Below, in pieces: positions 1-8,588 of a DNA stretch of 64,000 nucleotides. Position 1 is the stretch's first letter; every line of letters starts with the position of its first letter. The translations under genes were made by a program, and so were the position numbers. The DNA is from Poritiphilus flavus (lineage in GTDB: Bacteria; Bacteroidota; Bacteroidia; Flavobacteriales; Flavobacteriaceae): positions 310,001 to 374,000 of the forward strand of contig NZ_WXYO01000006.1 of the NCBI RefSeq assembly GCF_009901585.1. Reading direction: 5' to 3'. The notes under the pieces are model-generated. The model did no database searches. It saw nothing but the letters and a program-made list of their open reading frames with translations, and was not told where the DNA came from.

Positions 1-60
1 TGGTTTGCATCCGATTAGTAGGAGTAGGGCAGAGCTTAGGATCGCAATCAGTTTTCGCAT
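1..60 (-). CDS. N-terminus of a lipoprotein, cut by window edge
   Basis: Reading the minus strand from an ATG at 60 gives 20 codons running off the left edge: MRKLIAILSSALLLLIGCKP. It has a basic N-terminus, a leucine-rich hydrophobic core and an LIGC lipobox, which is a typical Bacteroidota SPII lipoprotein signal. It overlaps the 3' end of the ACP phosphodiesterase gene by 13 bp, so it is probably the next gene of the same transcript. Function cannot be judged from 20 residues. Confidence 0.6.
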   Translation of the reverse strand, partial: MRKLIAILSSALLLLIGCKP

Positions 61-641
61 AGGGAAAGATATTTTTGTTTGGAAAATATGATGAGTTCGT
101 CAAAGAATTCGGTAAACTCTGACTCAAAAGATGTATAATGCTCTTCCAGGTCGAATATTGCAAAGTTCATTTTGCTCCGGTTCAGGGTCCTCCGGTTCAT
201 ACCGTTCAGAACACGGGCTATGCCCTCCATTTTAGCGTAATTCAAAAGCCAGTTATCGGTGATCATATAGGGCATCATTCGCTTAATGCCGTCAGGCAGC
301 AGTTCCACATTGTCTTCCAGCAAGTCGTAAAAGCGTTCAACGAACGAATCCAGGGGGATCTCGGAGTAGCGCTCCCAGTTTTTTGCCAGAAAATGATCGT
401 AATAGATGTCTACGATCACGCGGCTGTAATGGCTGTAGTTCTGGTGAAGCCTCTTACTGCTTTGGCGAGGTACGGGGTGGGCATCCGTAAAGGTATCTAT
501 TTCCCGATGCAGAAGCACCCCCTTTTGTACGCGTTCCGGCAGGTGTTTGTATTTCTTTCCCCTAATGCTGTCGGCAATAAAATTTCCGATCGTGATTTCG
601 TCATCCTCAAAGGAAAGATAGATATGCGCCAAAAAATTCAC
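48..641 (-). CDS. acpH: acyl carrier protein phosphodiesterase (AcpH family)
   Basis: The 197-residue product begins MNFLAHIYLSFEDDEITIGN, the characteristic start of the AcpH/DUF479 family, whose members remove 4'-phosphopantetheine from holo-ACP. Further family features are the GNFIADSIRGK segment and the LLHREIDTFTDAHP stretch, where the His and Asp belong to the HD-like metal centre. Length is usual for the family. The start codon is GTG (641-639); no ATG gives the conserved N-terminus. The cytosolic role would be ACP turnover. It is followed with a short overlap by a lipoprotein gene. Assignment rests on motif recognition. Confidence 0.85.
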   Translation of the reverse strand: MNFLAHIYLSFEDDEITIGNFIADSIRGKKYKHLPERVQKGVLLHREIDTFTDAHPVPRQSSKRLHQNYSHYSRVIVDIYYDHFLAKNWERYSEIPLDSFVERFYDLLEDNVELLPDGIKRMMPYMITDNWLLNYAKMEGIARVLNGMNRRTLNRSKMNFAIFDLEEHYTSFESEFTEFFDELIIFSKQKYLSLCEN

Positions 642-707
642 CTATGGGTATGAAATTAGTCAGCTCGAATTTACAAATTAGCAACACAGGAAAATAGTCC
701 AGAGATG

Positions 708-715
708 TATATTTG
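708..715 (+). promoter_or_regulatory. -7 promoter element of glmM
   Basis: TATATTTG matches the Bacteroidota -7 consensus TAnnTTTG and lies 20 bp before the glmM ATG, giving a predicted leader of roughly 14 nt. No clear TTTG -33 box is seen. Confidence 0.5.
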
Positions 716-735
716 CAAAAACTTTTTCTACATCT

Positions 736-2127
736 ATGACACTAATCAAATCAATTTCCGGGATCCGGGGAACCATAGGAGGAGCACCCGCCGAAAATTT
801 AACCCCTATTGACGCAGTAAAATTTGCAGCGGCTTACGGTAGTTGGCTAAAGGAATACTCAGGTAAGAATAAGTTGAAAGTGGTCATTGGAAGAGACGCC
901 AGATTGTCCGGAGAAATGATCCAGAATTTAGTGGTATACACCCTGGTTGGACTTGGAATCGATGTAGTGGATCTCGGTCTTTCCACAACTCCAACTGTAG
1001 AGATAGCCGTACCCATTGAGGAAGCGGACGGAGGTATTATTCTGACGGCCAGCCACAATCCCAAGCAATGGAATGCGCTGAAGTTACTTAATGAAAAGGG
1101 TGAGTTTCTGGATGCGGCCCAGGGCGCGATTATTCTTGAACTGGCAGAAAAAGAAGCCTTTGAGTTTTCGGAAGTGGACGATCTCGGGAAGATCACCCGC
1201 AACGATGCTTATATGGATATCCATGTAGACGAGGTTCTAAATCTGGCCCTGATCGATGCAGAGACCATTAAGAAAGCAGGTTTTAAGGTTGTTGTCGATG
1301 GTGTAAATTCTACAGGAGGAATCGCTATTCCTAAGTTGCTGGCGGCCTTAGGGGTGGAAGTAGTTGAATTGTATTGCGACCCTACCGGACATTTTCCGCA
1401 CAACCCGGAACCGTTGAAAGAACATCTGGGCGACATCTGTAAACTGGTGGTTGAGGAGAAAGCGGATTTTGGTATTGTAGTAGATCCAGATGTAGACAGG
1501 CTGGCCTTTATCACGGACCAGGGAGAAATGTTTGGTGAAGAATACACCCTGGTGGCCTGCGCGGATTATGTTCTGGGAAAAACGAAAGGGGATACGGTTT
1601 CTAATCTGTCTTCCTCAAGGGCTTTGAGAGACATCACGGAAAAGCACGGAAGAAAATATGAGGCGGCGGCGGTAGGTGAGGTGAATGTGGTTACCAAGAT
1701 GAAGGAGATAGGCGCGGTGATCGGCGGAGAGGGTAACGGAGGAATTATCTATCCGGAGAGTCATTACGGCAGGGATGCCCTGGTAGGAACTGCAATGTTT
1801 TTGATGTTGATGGCAGAACGCGGGGGTAGTGTACAGCAACTTAGGGACAATTACCCAAGTTATTTCATGAGTAAGAAAAAAATAGCCCTCACTCCGGACC
1901 TGGATGTGGATGGTATATTGAGATCTATGGCGGATAAATATGCGGACGAAGATATCTCAACTATTGATGGGGTAAAAATTGATTTTCCCGAGAATTGGGT
2001 GCATCTGCGGAAATCCAATACGGAGCCAATCATCAGGATTTATACGGAAGCTAAATCGCAAAGCGAAGCAGATGAACTGGCTGATCGCATTATTAAAGAG
2101 ATCAGATCTGTAGCAGGGATCGATTGA
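736..2127 (+). CDS. glmM: phosphoglucosamine mutase (phosphohexomutase superfamily)
   Basis: This 463-residue alpha-D-phosphohexomutase is expected to convert glucosamine-6-phosphate to glucosamine-1-phosphate on the way to UDP-GlcNAc. Visible motifs are SISGIRGTIGG at the N-terminus, the phosphoserine loop TASHNPKQWN near residue 105, the Mg-binding DPDVDRL near 250, the sugar-binding GEGNGG near 335, and the phosphate-binding RKSNTEPIIRIY near the C-terminus. Length fits GlmM rather than the longer phosphoglucomutases. It is monocistronic, with a -7 box just upstream and a convergent gene downstream. The related PMM/PGM specificity cannot be excluded by sequence reading alone. Confidence 0.88.
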   Translation: MTLIKSISGIRGTIGGAPAENLTPIDAVKFAAAYGSWLKEYSGKNKLKVVIGRDARLSGEMIQNLVVYTLVGLGIDVVDLGLSTTPTVEIAVPIEEADGGIILTASHNPKQWNALKLLNEKGEFLDAAQGAIILELAEKEAFEFSEVDDLGKITRNDAYMDIHVDEVLNLALIDAETIKKAGFKVVVDGVNSTGGIAIPKLLAALGVEVVELYCDPTGHFPHNPEPLKEHLGDICKLVVEEKADFGIVVDPDVDRLAFITDQGEMFGEEYTLVACADYVLGKTKGDTVSNLSSSRALRDITEKHGRKYEAAAVGEVNVVTKMKEIGAVIGGEGNGGIIYPESHYGRDALVGTAMFLMLMAERGGSVQQLRDNYPSYFMSKKKIALTPDLDVDGILRSMADKYADEDISTIDGVKIDFPENWVHLRKSNTEPIIRIYTEAKSQSEADELADRIIKEIRSVAGID

Positions 2128-2145
2128 CTTATTGAATATTTGTAT

Positions 2146-2189
2146 AATATTGATATATAGCTTTTTAAATAGCTCTATTTATCAATATT
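2146..2189. terminator. inverted repeat between convergent genes
   Basis: AATATTGATA (2146-2155) and TATCAATATT (2180-2189) form a perfect 10-bp AT-rich inverted repeat with a 24-nt loop, between glmM and the convergent hydroxylase gene. The right arm covers the last codons of the minus-strand gene. It could terminate transcription from both sides. The AT-rich stem makes it a weak call. Confidence 0.4.
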
Positions 2190-3164
2190 GTTGAAGTATT
2201 TAGCCCTAACCAGTTTAGCGGTTTTATGTGCCCCGGTATGATTCCAGCCTGGTGGCATAATGAGGTATAGTAACTTGTTCTTTAAACCAGGAGCCTGGAA
2301 CACATCCCTGGCCAAAGCCACTATCTCTCCGAAATACACATCCCAGAAATTACCGGTATTCATTTTTCGGGTGACCCCGTATTCTATTTTTATTTCTGGT
2401 TGTTCTTCCTGGTAGGTGCCGAAAACCCTGTCCCATATATTCAGGAGATTGCAAAAATTGGTATCGATGTAAAGTGGATTCCTGGCATGATGTACCCTGT
2501 GATGGGATGGGGTAAGCATGATCTTGTTCAGCCATCCGAATCTGGCATCTTTGATAAAGTTCTCACCAACATGTATAAAGGCTCCGTAGGTACCGTCTAT
2601 AAACATGATCAATAAGAGCATAGCGGGTTCTACTCCTGCCAGTATGCAAACTGTAGTTCTTATAGTATCCGCATAAGGCCCTTCGAGGAAAAAATGGGCA
2701 TAGGTCACCGAAAGGTTCATTTCCTCGGGAGCGTGATGTGTAGCGTGCAGACACCAGAAGAGCCTTACCTTATGCCCGAGGTAGTGATAGATAAAATGTC
2801 CGAATTCCCAAACAATATAGGCGTAAATGAACCAGTACCAGGTAGATGAGGTCTGAAATGGGGCGTATGGTTGGAACAACCCAATACAAAAAGTTACCAT
2901 GGCTATGGCAATGAACCTACCCACAAAACGATTGAATACATAGATGAGGAAGTTTACTTTGTAGACCTTGGTCTGAGGCTTTTTATAGACCAGTCCCAGG
3001 ATAAATTCCAGAATTACCAATAGCGGAATGATAGGATAGATGAGAGACAACACCCCGTCATAGGTACGGAAAGCAGTATAATCGCCAGATTGCAGTATTT
3101 CCAGTACCTGAGTAATGCCCAGAAATCCGATCACTTCATTCCAAAGGCCCTCTAACAGCTCCAT
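2175..3164 (-). CDS. sterol desaturase / fatty acid hydroxylase family membrane protein
   Basis: The 329-residue integral membrane di-iron oxygenase of the fatty acid hydroxylase superfamily has several hydrophobic segments (about residues 45-65, 85-105, 115-135, 180-200). Its histidine clusters include HFIYHYLGH, LHATHH and HHRVHH, arranged like the eight-His motif that binds two irons. The substrate is unknown; bacterial homologues act on fatty acyl, sterol-like or carotenoid lipids. It is followed on the minus strand by no close partner, and the LpxL-like acyltransferase starts upstream on the same strand (61-bp gap), so the two may be co-transcribed in membrane lipid modification. Confidence 0.82.
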   Translation of the reverse strand: MELLEGLWNEVIGFLGITQVLEILQSGDYTAFRTYDGVLSLIYPIIPLLVILEFILGLVYKKPQTKVYKVNFLIYVFNRFVGRFIAIAMVTFCIGLFQPYAPFQTSSTWYWFIYAYIVWEFGHFIYHYLGHKVRLFWCLHATHHAPEEMNLSVTYAHFFLEGPYADTIRTTVCILAGVEPAMLLLIMFIDGTYGAFIHVGENFIKDARFGWLNKIMLTPSHHRVHHARNPLYIDTNFCNLLNIWDRVFGTYQEEQPEIKIEYGVTRKMNTGNFWDVYFGEIVALARDVFQAPGLKNKLLYLIMPPGWNHTGAHKTAKLVRAKYFNNIDK

Positions 3165-3224
3165 ATTTGTTCATTTAAGCGACTATTAAAGGTAGAATAA
3201 AAATTTAATCGGAGAGGGAAAAGA

Positions 3225-4112
3225 TCAGGAGAAAGCCTCGGGAACCTTGTCCTTGTGTTTCCAGCGTTTGTGTGTCCAGAGGTAAAATGTGGGCTCTTCG
3301 CGGATCTGTTCTTCGGTAAGCCTCAGGAAGGTATCTGTGATCTCATTTTGGGTTGTCTTGGCACCTTCTTCGGCGATAGGTATCAATTCCAGGGAGTAGT
3401 AGCCGCGTTTTTCTTTTTTAACCCGGGCAAATAAAACGGCCAGGTTCAGCCTTTTGGCTATGACTTCAGGCCCATTGTAAATAGGCACCTTAATCCCCAT
3501 AAACTCTGTCCAGTACTGTGCTACATGTGCTTGCGGCGACTGGTCGCTTACTATGCCATAAACCGCCCGTACATTGGCTTTTTCGTTTCTGACTATAGTT
3601 CGTACGGTCTCTTTTTGGGTAATCGGGCTGGTATTCCATTTAGCCCTGATCTTCCGTATAAGCCTGTCAAAATACACATTCCCTATCTTCTGATATACCG
3701 CATAACCTTTGGATTCAATGTAGCGATTCACGATAATACTCCATTCCCAGTTCCCGTAATGCGGAAAAAGGACCAATACACTTCGATTTTTTTCCAATTC
3801 CTGCAGCATCTCCGGATTGATCAGCCGGTATCTTTCTTTAAGGCTTGTTTCATTAAGTTTTAGGGTTTTGATCATCTCCAGGAACATATCGCACATATGC
3901 CGGTAAAAGGCTTTGCAAATGGTATTGATCTCAACAGCGGTTTTCTCGGGAAAAACCAGTTTAAGATTGTTTATCACTACCTTTCTTCGATATCTAAAAA
4001 CCCGATATACCAGGAAAAATACAAAATCAGAAAGCCCGTAGAAAACCCGAAAAGGAAGCCGGGAAATTAGCCATAAAAAAGGATAGGCAAAGGAATAAAC
4101 CAGCAGTTGCAT
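3225..4112 (-). CDS. LpxL/HtrB-type lysophospholipid or lipid A acyltransferase
   Basis: The 295-residue protein has an N-terminal membrane anchor (residues 1-40). The catalytic H-x4-E motif sits in LFPHYGNWEW near residue 115, followed by a YGIVSDQSPQ segment typical of the LpxL/LpxM family of late lipid A acyltransferases. The enzyme would transfer an acyl chain to lipid A precursor or an aminolipid at the inner membrane. Length is normal. It is encoded upstream of the hydroxylase gene on the same strand. Acyl donor and exact acceptor cannot be assigned. Confidence 0.85.
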   Translation of the reverse strand: MQLLVYSFAYPFLWLISRLPFRVFYGLSDFVFFLVYRVFRYRRKVVINNLKLVFPEKTAVEINTICKAFYRHMCDMFLEMIKTLKLNETSLKERYRLINPEMLQELEKNRSVLVLFPHYGNWEWSIIVNRYIESKGYAVYQKIGNVYFDRLIRKIRAKWNTSPITQKETVRTIVRNEKANVRAVYGIVSDQSPQAHVAQYWTEFMGIKVPIYNGPEVIAKRLNLAVLFARVKKEKRGYYSLELIPIAEEGAKTTQNEITDTFLRLTEEQIREEPTFYLWTHKRWKHKDKVPEAFS

Positions 4113-4140
4113 CTAGATCAAAACTATGGGCAAATATAGC

Positions 4141-4148
4141 TATATTTG
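4141..4148 (+). promoter_or_regulatory. -7 promoter element of rhomboid gene
   Basis: TATATTTG, a perfect TAnnTTTG match, lies 25 bp before the rhomboid ATG in the 61-bp divergent spacer. No convincing -33 element at the usual spacing. Confidence 0.5.
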
Positions 4149-4173
4149 GCACTTATAAATAATCCGCATTTCT

Positions 4174-4821
4174 ATGAACATCCACCTGGCCACCATCGCT
4201 ATCATTGCATCCAATGTGCTGGTTTCCTTGAAAGGATTTAATGATGGGGCTTTTTTTGAACGCTATAAATTCGGGATTGCGGCTATCAGGTCAGGCCAGC
4301 GGGAGCGTATGCTTACTTCGGGATTCCTGCATGTAGACCTGGCCCATCTGTTCCTCAATATGTTCACCCTGTATTTTTTTGCTAATGTGGTGATCTACTG
4401 GTTCAATCCGGCCAAATTCCTGATCATTTATTTTATTAGTCTTATCGCAGGAAGTCTTTTGGCACTTTTCTTCCACCGGGACGAACCCTATTACAGTGCG
4501 GTCGGTGCCAGTGGAGCGGTGACCGGAGTGCTCTACGCCGCTATTTTGCTGGAACCCGAAATGCAACTGGCTTTGATGTTCATTCCCATTCCTATTCCCG
4601 CTTACATTCTGGGTATTGGCTACATGCTTTATTCCATTTATGGGATGAAGAGCCGTATAGGGAACATCGGGCATACCGCGCACTTCGGAGGTGCCATAGG
4701 AGGCTATGCTACTACTTTACTCTTTAAACCGGAACTGATTGTAACAGATACGGTTATGGTGGTGCTGCTCGCCGTGCCTATTGTAATTCTGTTTGTTTTG
4801 GAGAAACTGGGTAAACTTTAG
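4174..4821 (+). CDS. rhomboid-family intramembrane serine protease
   Basis: The 215-residue polytopic protein with about six membrane segments carries the rhomboid signature. HLFLNMFTLYFF near residue 53 provides the oxyanion-side Asn, YYSAVGASGAVTGVL near 112 contains the GxSG nucleophile serine, and HTAHFGGAIGG near 167 contains the catalytic His. It is short for the family because it lacks N- and C-terminal extensions, making it a minimal 6-TM form. It would cleave single-pass membrane proteins within the bilayer. It is transcribed alone from the divergent promoter. Confidence 0.9.
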   Translation: MNIHLATIAIIASNVLVSLKGFNDGAFFERYKFGIAAIRSGQRERMLTSGFLHVDLAHLFLNMFTLYFFANVVIYWFNPAKFLIIYFISLIAGSLLALFFHRDEPYYSAVGASGAVTGVLYAAILLEPEMQLALMFIPIPIPAYILGIGYMLYSIYGMKSRIGNIGHTAHFGGAIGGYATTLLFKPELIVTDTVMVVLLAVPIVILFVLEKLGKL

Positions 4822-4955
4822 GGATCATATCCTTTCTGAAATTCACTATCCTCCTGTATTTCATGCCTTTTATCGAATATTATTGTAAGAAAATATACCA
4901 TTTTGGATATTTGCACGTTACTTAGTTACCCAAACAACTAAAGTACGACCTACTT

Positions 4956-6599
4956 ATGACGAAAAGAGTTGCCCGACTTTTCACAATTCTCATTGTGTTT
5001 ATTGTGTCTTGTAGTGACGAAACTACTGTGTTTAAGGACGATCTGCAAGAAGATATACTACTGGAAGAAAACGAAGCTGTTCTCCAGAGCAGGCTGAGTT
5101 TTGACAAATCCGGGGTACTTGATATTCTGGAAGAAGAAACCATTACGAACAAGTCTAATACTGCCAAAGCCAATGAACAGGCAGGGGATTATCCCTTGAC
5201 CCTTGTTGCACAGGTGAATCCACCCAGCTATAACGGTAGTGAACTGGCCGCCTCCCACGTGGATATAGACGGAGATTATGCCTATGTCTCCTACAATACT
5301 GCCGGGGAAGTGTATTTTGGTGGGATACAGATCATTGATATTGGAGATCCGAACAACCCAAGCGTTAGATCACAATTGGTTTACCTGAATGCTGATCTTA
5401 ACTCCATCGCCTACAGCAACGGATATGTTTATATCGTAGGTGGGGTCAATGCGGAAACCTCCGCAACCGCTACTTCCAACTCCTTTATTGGAAAGATCAG
5501 GGTTTCCAATGGACGCCTCAGCCTTAGCGGAGGTGTCTCTTACGCCTTTCAGCAGGGTTTTAACGCCAACGACGTTAAGATCAGCGGTAGTTCGGTCCTG
5601 GTAACCAGCGGAAGGGATGGTACCCTGACCTCTTATAATGCTTCTGATCTCAGTGTGCAAAATGAAATTTCTTTTGCTGACCTAAGATCTGTTGCCGTAG
5701 ACAATGGTACCATTGCCTTATTGGATGCCGGAAGCGGTATCCGCGTTTTAGACAGTGGGTTCCAGTCCGTGAAGGACATCCCAATTTCTACAGACTTTGG
5801 AGGTGCCTCTAAAAGGACCTTAGACTTCTCAGGCGACAGAATTGTGGTGCCCGAGGCTGCCAATGGTGCCGGGGTTTATAGCCTGAGTTCGGGGAGTTTG
5901 TTGGAATACATCCCTATTCTGATCAACCCTGAAGGTGTTGCCGAAGCGGATATTGTTACCGTGGGCACAGCAGCAAATGACGATATTATTTTGATGGCCA
6001 ACGGTGGCGCAGGACTTTGCCTTGTGGAAAAGGACGCGACTAATAACGATATATACGGGATCATAGAACTGGATGGTTCTACCAACTATGTAGCTACAAA
6101 AGGAGATTATGTTATCTCTGCTTCCGGAAGGGAAGGGGTTCAGGTTATTAAACTGAACAAGCCCAGTGAGAGCCTGGCTACAGAATGCGCATCTTTGCCA
6201 GCTTATGACGGAAGTTCCAAGCTGACTGTCAATTCCGGAGATGATGTTGGATATACGGGAGCGAAGCGCTTCAATAATATTACTGTTAATGGTTCGTTGC
6301 TGCTTTGCGGATCATGGACTAGTAATAACCGTGTGAACATAAATTCCGGAGGTGTTTTCGAGATGAATGGTACTCTGGTTGTAGCAAGGAATAACCGCAG
6401 GAGAAATGTCACAGTAGATAGTGGAGCGACTTTAAGGATAGAAGGAAACTTTACGGTCTATGGTAACCTGATCCTCAATGACGGCGCTACCCTGGAATTT
6501 ATAGGAGACAGTTCAGTCGCCAATATCTTTGGTAGTGTAGTACGGAATGGGAATCCAACGGTCACCGGCACCTTTGATGACGTTCAAAACAAGTTTTAA
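4956..6599 (+). CDS. surface lipoprotein with beta-propeller-like (LVIVD-type) repeats
   Basis: The 547-residue protein has a lipoprotein signal ending FIVSC (Cys about residue 19). Residues ~70-400 show repeated strands such as DYAYVSYNTAG, GIQIIDIGDPNNPSVRS and NGYVYIVGG, resembling LVIVD/YVTN-type beta-propeller blades. The final ~130 residues are Gly/Asn-rich short repeats (NNITVNGSLLLCG, VNINSGGVFEMNG) that look like a right-handed beta-helix. Probable outer-membrane-anchored binding or adhesion protein; no enzymatic motif is visible. It stands alone and converges on the TlpA-like gene across a palindromic repeat. Confidence 0.7.
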   Translation: MTKRVARLFTILIVFIVSCSDETTVFKDDLQEDILLEENEAVLQSRLSFDKSGVLDILEEETITNKSNTAKANEQAGDYPLTLVAQVNPPSYNGSELAASHVDIDGDYAYVSYNTAGEVYFGGIQIIDIGDPNNPSVRSQLVYLNADLNSIAYSNGYVYIVGGVNAETSATATSNSFIGKIRVSNGRLSLSGGVSYAFQQGFNANDVKISGSSVLVTSGRDGTLTSYNASDLSVQNEISFADLRSVAVDNGTIALLDAGSGIRVLDSGFQSVKDIPISTDFGGASKRTLDFSGDRIVVPEAANGAGVYSLSSGSLLEYIPILINPEGVAEADIVTVGTAANDDIILMANGGAGLCLVEKDATNNDIYGIIELDGSTNYVATKGDYVISASGREGVQVIKLNKPSESLATECASLPAYDGSSKLTVNSGDDVGYTGAKRFNNITVNGSLLLCGSWTSNNRVNINSGGVFEMNGTLVVARNNRRRNVTVDSGATLRIEGNFTVYGNLILNDGATLEFIGDSSVANIFGSVVRNGNPTVTGTFDDVQNKF

Positions 6600-6648
6600 G
6601 AGATAAGTTTAAGGAATAAAAGGCTGTGATAAGGCGTATATTGTCTGT

Positions 6649-6709
6649 TCGAGCGCAGTCGAGAACTCATTGAAGTTCCGACAATCAATCACATCTCGAC
6701 TGCGCTCGA
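6649..6709. repeat. REP-like palindromic element with 16-bp perfect arms
   Basis: TCGAGCGCAGTCGAGA (6649-6664) is repeated in perfect inverted orientation at 6694-6709, separated by 29 bp. The element occupies the spacer between two convergent genes and could also act as a bidirectional terminator. From memory, the core GAGCGCAGTCGAG is a recurrent intergenic palindrome in Flavobacteriia genomes; only this copy was noticed in the window. Confidence 0.7.
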
Positions 6710-6775
6710 TGTGACCATTACACCAACGAACTTTTCTGACAGCCTCTTTTTATTTGCTGCCGATGTTCTTAATGT

Positions 6776-7882
6776 TTACTGCAGCAATTCTGCTATCTTT
6801 TCTTCAAGGGCCGGACCGCGTAGATCCTTGGCGACGATAACACCATTTTCATCCAGGATAAAAGTAGCCGGGATTGCATTGACATTGTACAACTGAGCAA
6901 TCTCATCAAAATAATTGACGTTGGAAATGTGATTCCACACCAACCCGTCGTCTTCAATGGCTTTTTTCCAATCTTCCGCTCTTCTGTCCAGCGAAACACC
7001 CAGGATACTCAATCCCTTATCGCGATATTTGTGGTATATCCGAACCACGTTAGGGTTTTCTGCCCTGCAGGGTTTACACCATGCCGCCCAAAAGTCCAGA
7101 ATAGTAACTTTTCCCAGCACATCGTGTAACGCCAGTTCTTCTCCGCTAGGGGAGGGCCCGGTAAAATTAGGGGCCTTTGCTCCTATAGAAGTGCTTTTTC
7201 CTTTTTCCAGTTTTTCTTTTAGTTTCTTTCCCACTGAAGTTTCCTTGAGTTCCGGTGCAAGGGCATCGAATAGTACTCTGGCCTCTTCATCGCCAATGGC
7301 TTTTGTAGTGAATACTTTGTCCAGAATTAATAGCGAGATCAATGCATTTGGATTTTCCCTCGCGAAATCCATCTCGAACTTTTTGGCTTCCTCCTGCAAT
7401 TCAAAATACTCGTCCCGCAGGGAGTTCATTTGTACAGTATCGTTTTGAGTCGTGGCAGCCCGCATATCATTGTACATGGAATTGGCCCTGGCAGACATGG
7501 CCCTTGACTCTTTTAGAAAGCTTGCGAAGAGTTTATTCTGAGGGGTGCCCGAGATCCTGGCGAATGCCAGACTATCTTTTTGCGCACTTACTTCAATAGT
7601 CCCATTTTCAAGGATTACCGGGATATTTCCGCGGATCTTGTCAATGAAGATGTAGTGCAACTCCGGTACCAATGAGGCACCTGCAAAGCTAAACGTGCCA
7701 TTTTCAACAGTGGCTGTATCCACATCAACAGGCTGGTTGCGCTCATCAGTCTTCTTTAAGAAAACCTGGGTGCCATTCTCTAGTTCTCCGGTTAAAGTGC
7801 CTTCAAGAGTATAACCGTCAGGACTTCCGCCACATGCGGCTAAGACAAACACAGCCGCGATGGCGTATAAAGATATTTTCAT
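6776..7882 (-). CDS. TlpA-like thioredoxin-fold lipoprotein with N-terminal DUF4369-like domain
   Basis: The 368-residue product starts at ATG 7882 (MKISLYAIAAVFVLAACGG), giving a clean SPII signal with lipobox LAAC; a longer reading frame to 7978 lacks a signal and is rejected. Residues ~25-130 match the DUF4369 beta-domain common in Bacteroidota thioredoxin lipoproteins. Residues ~225-365 are a TlpA/AhpC-type thioredoxin fold with active-site WCKPC in AAWCKPCRAE. It would reduce or resolve disulfides in the periplasm. The neighbour on the same strand encodes an outer-membrane beta-barrel, with a 101-bp gap. Confidence 0.85.
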   Translation of the reverse strand: MKISLYAIAAVFVLAACGGSPDGYTLEGTLTGELENGTQVFLKKTDERNQPVDVDTATVENGTFSFAGASLVPELHYIFIDKIRGNIPVILENGTIEVSAQKDSLAFARISGTPQNKLFASFLKESRAMSARANSMYNDMRAATTQNDTVQMNSLRDEYFELQEEAKKFEMDFARENPNALISLLILDKVFTTKAIGDEEARVLFDALAPELKETSVGKKLKEKLEKGKSTSIGAKAPNFTGPSPSGEELALHDVLGKVTILDFWAAWCKPCRAENPNVVRIYHKYRDKGLSILGVSLDRRAEDWKKAIEDDGLVWNHISNVNYFDEIAQLYNVNAIPATFILDENGVIVAKDLRGPALEEKIAELLQ

Positions 7883-7983
7883 CGAAAGAAATTTATGATG
7901 GCCAAAGGTACAGATATCAAGCTTAATAAAAAAAACACTTAACATAAGCTTGTGTCTGCCTAAACCCGTAAATTTCAAGTGTA

Positions 7984-8496
7984 TCAGAACTGATACCGGA
8001 TACCCAGGGCAATATCAAAATCAAAATTATCGGAGAAATCGTCGTAGCCCAAAAGACCAATTTCCGGCCGGAAATCCAATGAAAGGAGCAGGGGAATGTC
8101 AAAATTGTATTCAACCCCGATGTCCCCGGCCGCGAATATAAAGAGTCCGCCATCCGGAGTTACCGGATCCGCGCCACCTGTTCCCGGAATGGGCTCAAAG
8201 TCTACACTACCGAGCCCGCCACCAACACCGTAGTACCAATTGAAATTGCCATCTATGGAATGTACCCACTGGTAGAGTGCGGATAGTTTAAAGGCGTCAA
8301 AATTACGGCTGTCCCGCCATCCTAAGTTAATTTCGGCGCGGTTGTACCGGCCAATGGACTTTTGATAGGATATCTCGGCCCCGAAGCCATCACTGTCCCC
8401 AAGGCGAAGGCCGAGGGCGTGATCTGATATTTCCTGAGCTTGTAACGAAAGACCGGTAAAAAAGAATACGAAAAGGAGTGCTTTTAAAATTTTCAT
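7984..8496 (-). CDS. small outer-membrane beta-barrel protein
   Basis: The 170-residue product begins at ATG 8496 (MKILKALLFVFFFTGLSLQAQ), a Sec signal with cleavage after QAQ; the frame extends to a TTG at 8520, which is less likely. The mature part alternates polar and hydrophobic residues and ends in the aromatic LGIRYQF, the typical C-terminal signature of an outer-membrane barrel of about eight strands. No specific function can be given. Confidence 0.75.
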   Translation of the reverse strand: MKILKALLFVFFFTGLSLQAQEISDHALGLRLGDSDGFGAEISYQKSIGRYNRAEINLGWRDSRNFDAFKLSALYQWVHSIDGNFNWYYGVGGGLGSVDFEPIPGTGGADPVTPDGGLFIFAAGDIGVEYNFDIPLLLSLDFRPEIGLLGYDDFSDNFDFDIALGIRYQF

Positions 8497-8588
8497 GCGT
8501 TTCTGTTTATTTTGATTCAATTGATGAGATCTTAAGGATGATCTTCAGCTAATAAAAACTTACTTTAGTACCCAAAAATTGTTCCAAA

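Noticed and set aside
138-653. 171-codon plus-strand ORF opposite acpH
   Set aside because: The minus strand encodes a clear AcpH-family protein; this frame is a shadow.
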